Source: Deltaproteobacteria bacterium (GTDB lineage: Bacteria > Desulfobacterota > Binatia > UBA9968 > CAXXLF01). Taken from it: a stretch of DNA of 8,467 bases. A model generated the notes under the pieces. It was not told the DNA's origin. It was given only the letters and a program-made list of their open reading frames with translations, and did no database searches. Where the stretch lies: the NCBI GenBank assembly GCA_022571535.1, contig JACZXR010000076.1, forward strand, positions 1-8,467, written 5' to 3'. Positions 7,703 through 8,467 of the stretch are shown piece by piece; position 1 is the stretch's first letter, and every line of letters begins with the position of its first letter. The translations under genes and the position numbers were made by a program.

Positions 7703-7834
7703 GAATCAAGTTATATCGAACACGGGGTTTGAATCTCCGTTTTCGACCAAAGGGGAGAGCTTCGTCTTCTCCCCTTTGGAAACCCCATCGGCTTTGTGCC
7801 CGCCTCAAGAGGCGGGGTTTATATTAAATTAATT
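7703..7834 (+). repeat. Three-hairpin structured repeat, copy 2
   Basis: Inverted partner of the element at 4521-4652, with 110 of 119 core positions identical. Hairpin 1 is at 7717-7745 (11-bp stem with one C/T mismatch and one G-U). Hairpin 2 is at 7747-7779 (13-bp stem, last pair G-U, loop CTTCGTC). Hairpin 3 is at 7799-7816 and is identical to copy 1. In hairpin 2 a C-G pair of copy 1 is an A-T pair here, so the pairing is kept despite two changes. The stretch from 7780 through 7821 is unchanged between copies. It lies in the presumed leader of the cupin gene, ending about 6 nt before the GGAGG (7841-7845), and could therefore act as a leader structure. It could equally be an inserted mobile repeat. 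Confidence 0.85.
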
Positions 7835-7854
7835 TTCAAAGGAGGGAGAGAAGT

Positions 7855-8262
7855 ATGCCTTTTTACAAGATAGCCGAGTTGCAAGAGAATCCCAGCGCGG
7901 TGAATCCTGAGATGTTCGTGAAGACCACCGTGGGCGAGTTCATGAAGGCGGGTATCGTGACCAAGCCGGAGGGCGAGGGACCACCGCTCCATATGCACCC
8001 GAACGAGGAGCAGTTTACCCTCGTACTCGAGGGGAAGCTCCACTTCGTTCTTGGCGATGAGGAGCGCATCTGCGAACGCGGCGACTTGATTCACATCCCC
8101 CGCTTCACCAATCACAGAAGCCGCTCCATTGGCGGTTCGGCTGTTTTCTTCACGGTGAAGAGTCCCGCCGGAGACGGGAATTTGGATCAAGACTACAACC
8201 GGGCAGAAGGCGCCGAAGATGCAGAGAGGCGCTACGAGGAAGCCAAGAGAAAGAATTCATAG
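7855..8262 (+). CDS. Single-domain cupin protein
   Basis: A 135-residue protein with one small beta-barrel cupin domain. Cupin motif 1 appears as PPLHMHPNEEQFTLVLEG (43-60), giving metal ligands His46, His48 and Glu52. Motif 2 is GDLIHIPRFTNH (76-87), giving His87. All four usual metal-binding residues are therefore present. The last ~25 residues (after about 108) are highly charged and probably helical, an addition beyond the barrel. The start ATG has a strong GGAGG 9 nt upstream. The gene lies between structured repeat copy 2 and an ABC-transporter ATPase gene 60 bp downstream, with which it may be co-transcribed. Cupins of this size range from metal-dependent enzymes to small-molecule binding proteins, and no specific activity can be assigned. 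Confidence 0.88.
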   Translation: MPFYKIAELQENPSAVNPEMFVKTTVGEFMKAGIVTKPEGEGPPLHMHPNEEQFTLVLEGKLHFVLGDEERICERGDLIHIPRFTNHRSRSIGGSAVFFTVKSPAGDGNLDQDYNRAEGAEDAERRYEEAKRKNS

Positions 8263-8322
8263 GCATTTCGCCTCGAAGTCGTGTGATCCTCCCGAGCCGC
8301 CGGCCTTTAGGGGAGTTTGCCC

Positions 8323-8467
8323 ATGTCAGCGAAGATCCAGACCAGAAATCTCAGGAAAATTTATGACACGGCCGAACGGCAGGTGCATGCTCTCGAGGAT
8401 ATCAACCTCGAGATCGAAGATGGTGAGTTTATCTGTCTCGTCGGGCTATCGGGCTGCGGAAAGACCA
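8323..8467 (+). CDS. ABC transporter ATP-binding protein, N-terminal part (cut by window edge)
   Basis: The first 48 codons of an ABC-transporter nucleotide-binding subunit; the window ends inside the gene. The beginning [10 protein letters not shown] and [21 protein letters not shown] is typical of ATPases of the nitrate/sulfonate/taurine importer group. The Walker A sequence is GLSGCGKT (41-48), with Leu where Pro is more usual; this substitution is harmless in many members. Start at ATG 8323 with AGGGGAG (8309-8315), 7 nt upstream. It follows the cupin gene on the same strand after 60 bp. The substrate cannot be told without the permease and binding-protein genes that presumably follow. 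Confidence 0.88.
   Translation, partial: MSAKIQTRNLRKIYDTAERQVHALEDINLEIEDGEFICLVGLSGCGKT

Noticed and set aside
4521..7834. Composite transposon or integron cassette
   Set aside because: No transposase or integrase gene lies between or next to the inverted repeats, no clear target duplication is visible, and the ends share only a weak GAATCAA/GATTCAA similarity.
4521..7834. CRISPR array
   Set aside because: Only two copies exist, 3 kb apart and inverted, with genes between; there are no spacers.

Overview
The window holds seven complete protein genes and one truncated one. It reads as a mid-GC Gram-negative chromosome with tightly packed, Shine-Dalgarno-led operons. No phylogenetic marker is present, so any placement (for example a Desulfobacterota- or Methylomirabilota-like lineage) is only a guess. 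If the selenoprotein reading below is right, the host must also carry the selenocysteine machinery (selA/B/C/D) elsewhere.

Left block (122-4160, minus strand): a three-gene operon, MoxR AAA+ ATPase > DUF58 membrane protein > TgpA-like transmembrane transglutaminase. Both junctions are ATGA stop/start overlaps. This is a widespread conserved trio and looks ordinary. The ~500-bp gap upstream of moxR (4161-4663) carries no convincing gene. It holds a possible sigma-54 promoter pointing at moxR and the first copy of a structured repeat.

Middle block (4664-7539): an ornithine-cyclodeaminase/mu-crystallin family gene and an M20-type hydrolase form a minus-strand operon with a 1-nt gap. Diverging from them on the plus strand is a carboxymuconolactone-decarboxylase/AhpD-like gene with an in-frame TGA exactly where the second Cys of the CxxC redox motif belongs (C79-M-Y-U82). 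Nineteen bases after the TGA is a hairpin with a GGUC apex, the geometry of a bacterial SECIS. I read it as one selenoprotein gene (6967-7539), not two ORFs or a pseudogene. The M20 protein lacks several residues normally needed for zinc binding and catalysis.

Repeat: a ~132-bp element occurs twice in opposite orientation (4521-4652 minus, 7703-7834 plus), bracketing the middle block. Each copy can fold into three successive hairpins. One stem differs between copies by a compensated base pair, and the spacer plus third hairpin are identical. Copy 1 begins 11 nt after the M20 stop. Copy 2 ends just before the Shine-Dalgarno of the next gene.

Right block (7855-8467, plus strand): a single-domain cupin followed by the start of an ABC-transporter ATPase cut off by the window edge. 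The middle and right blocks together could serve uptake and breakdown of a small nitrogen-containing organic compound, but the substrate cannot be read from sequence. Bases 1-121 hold no gene I can recognise.
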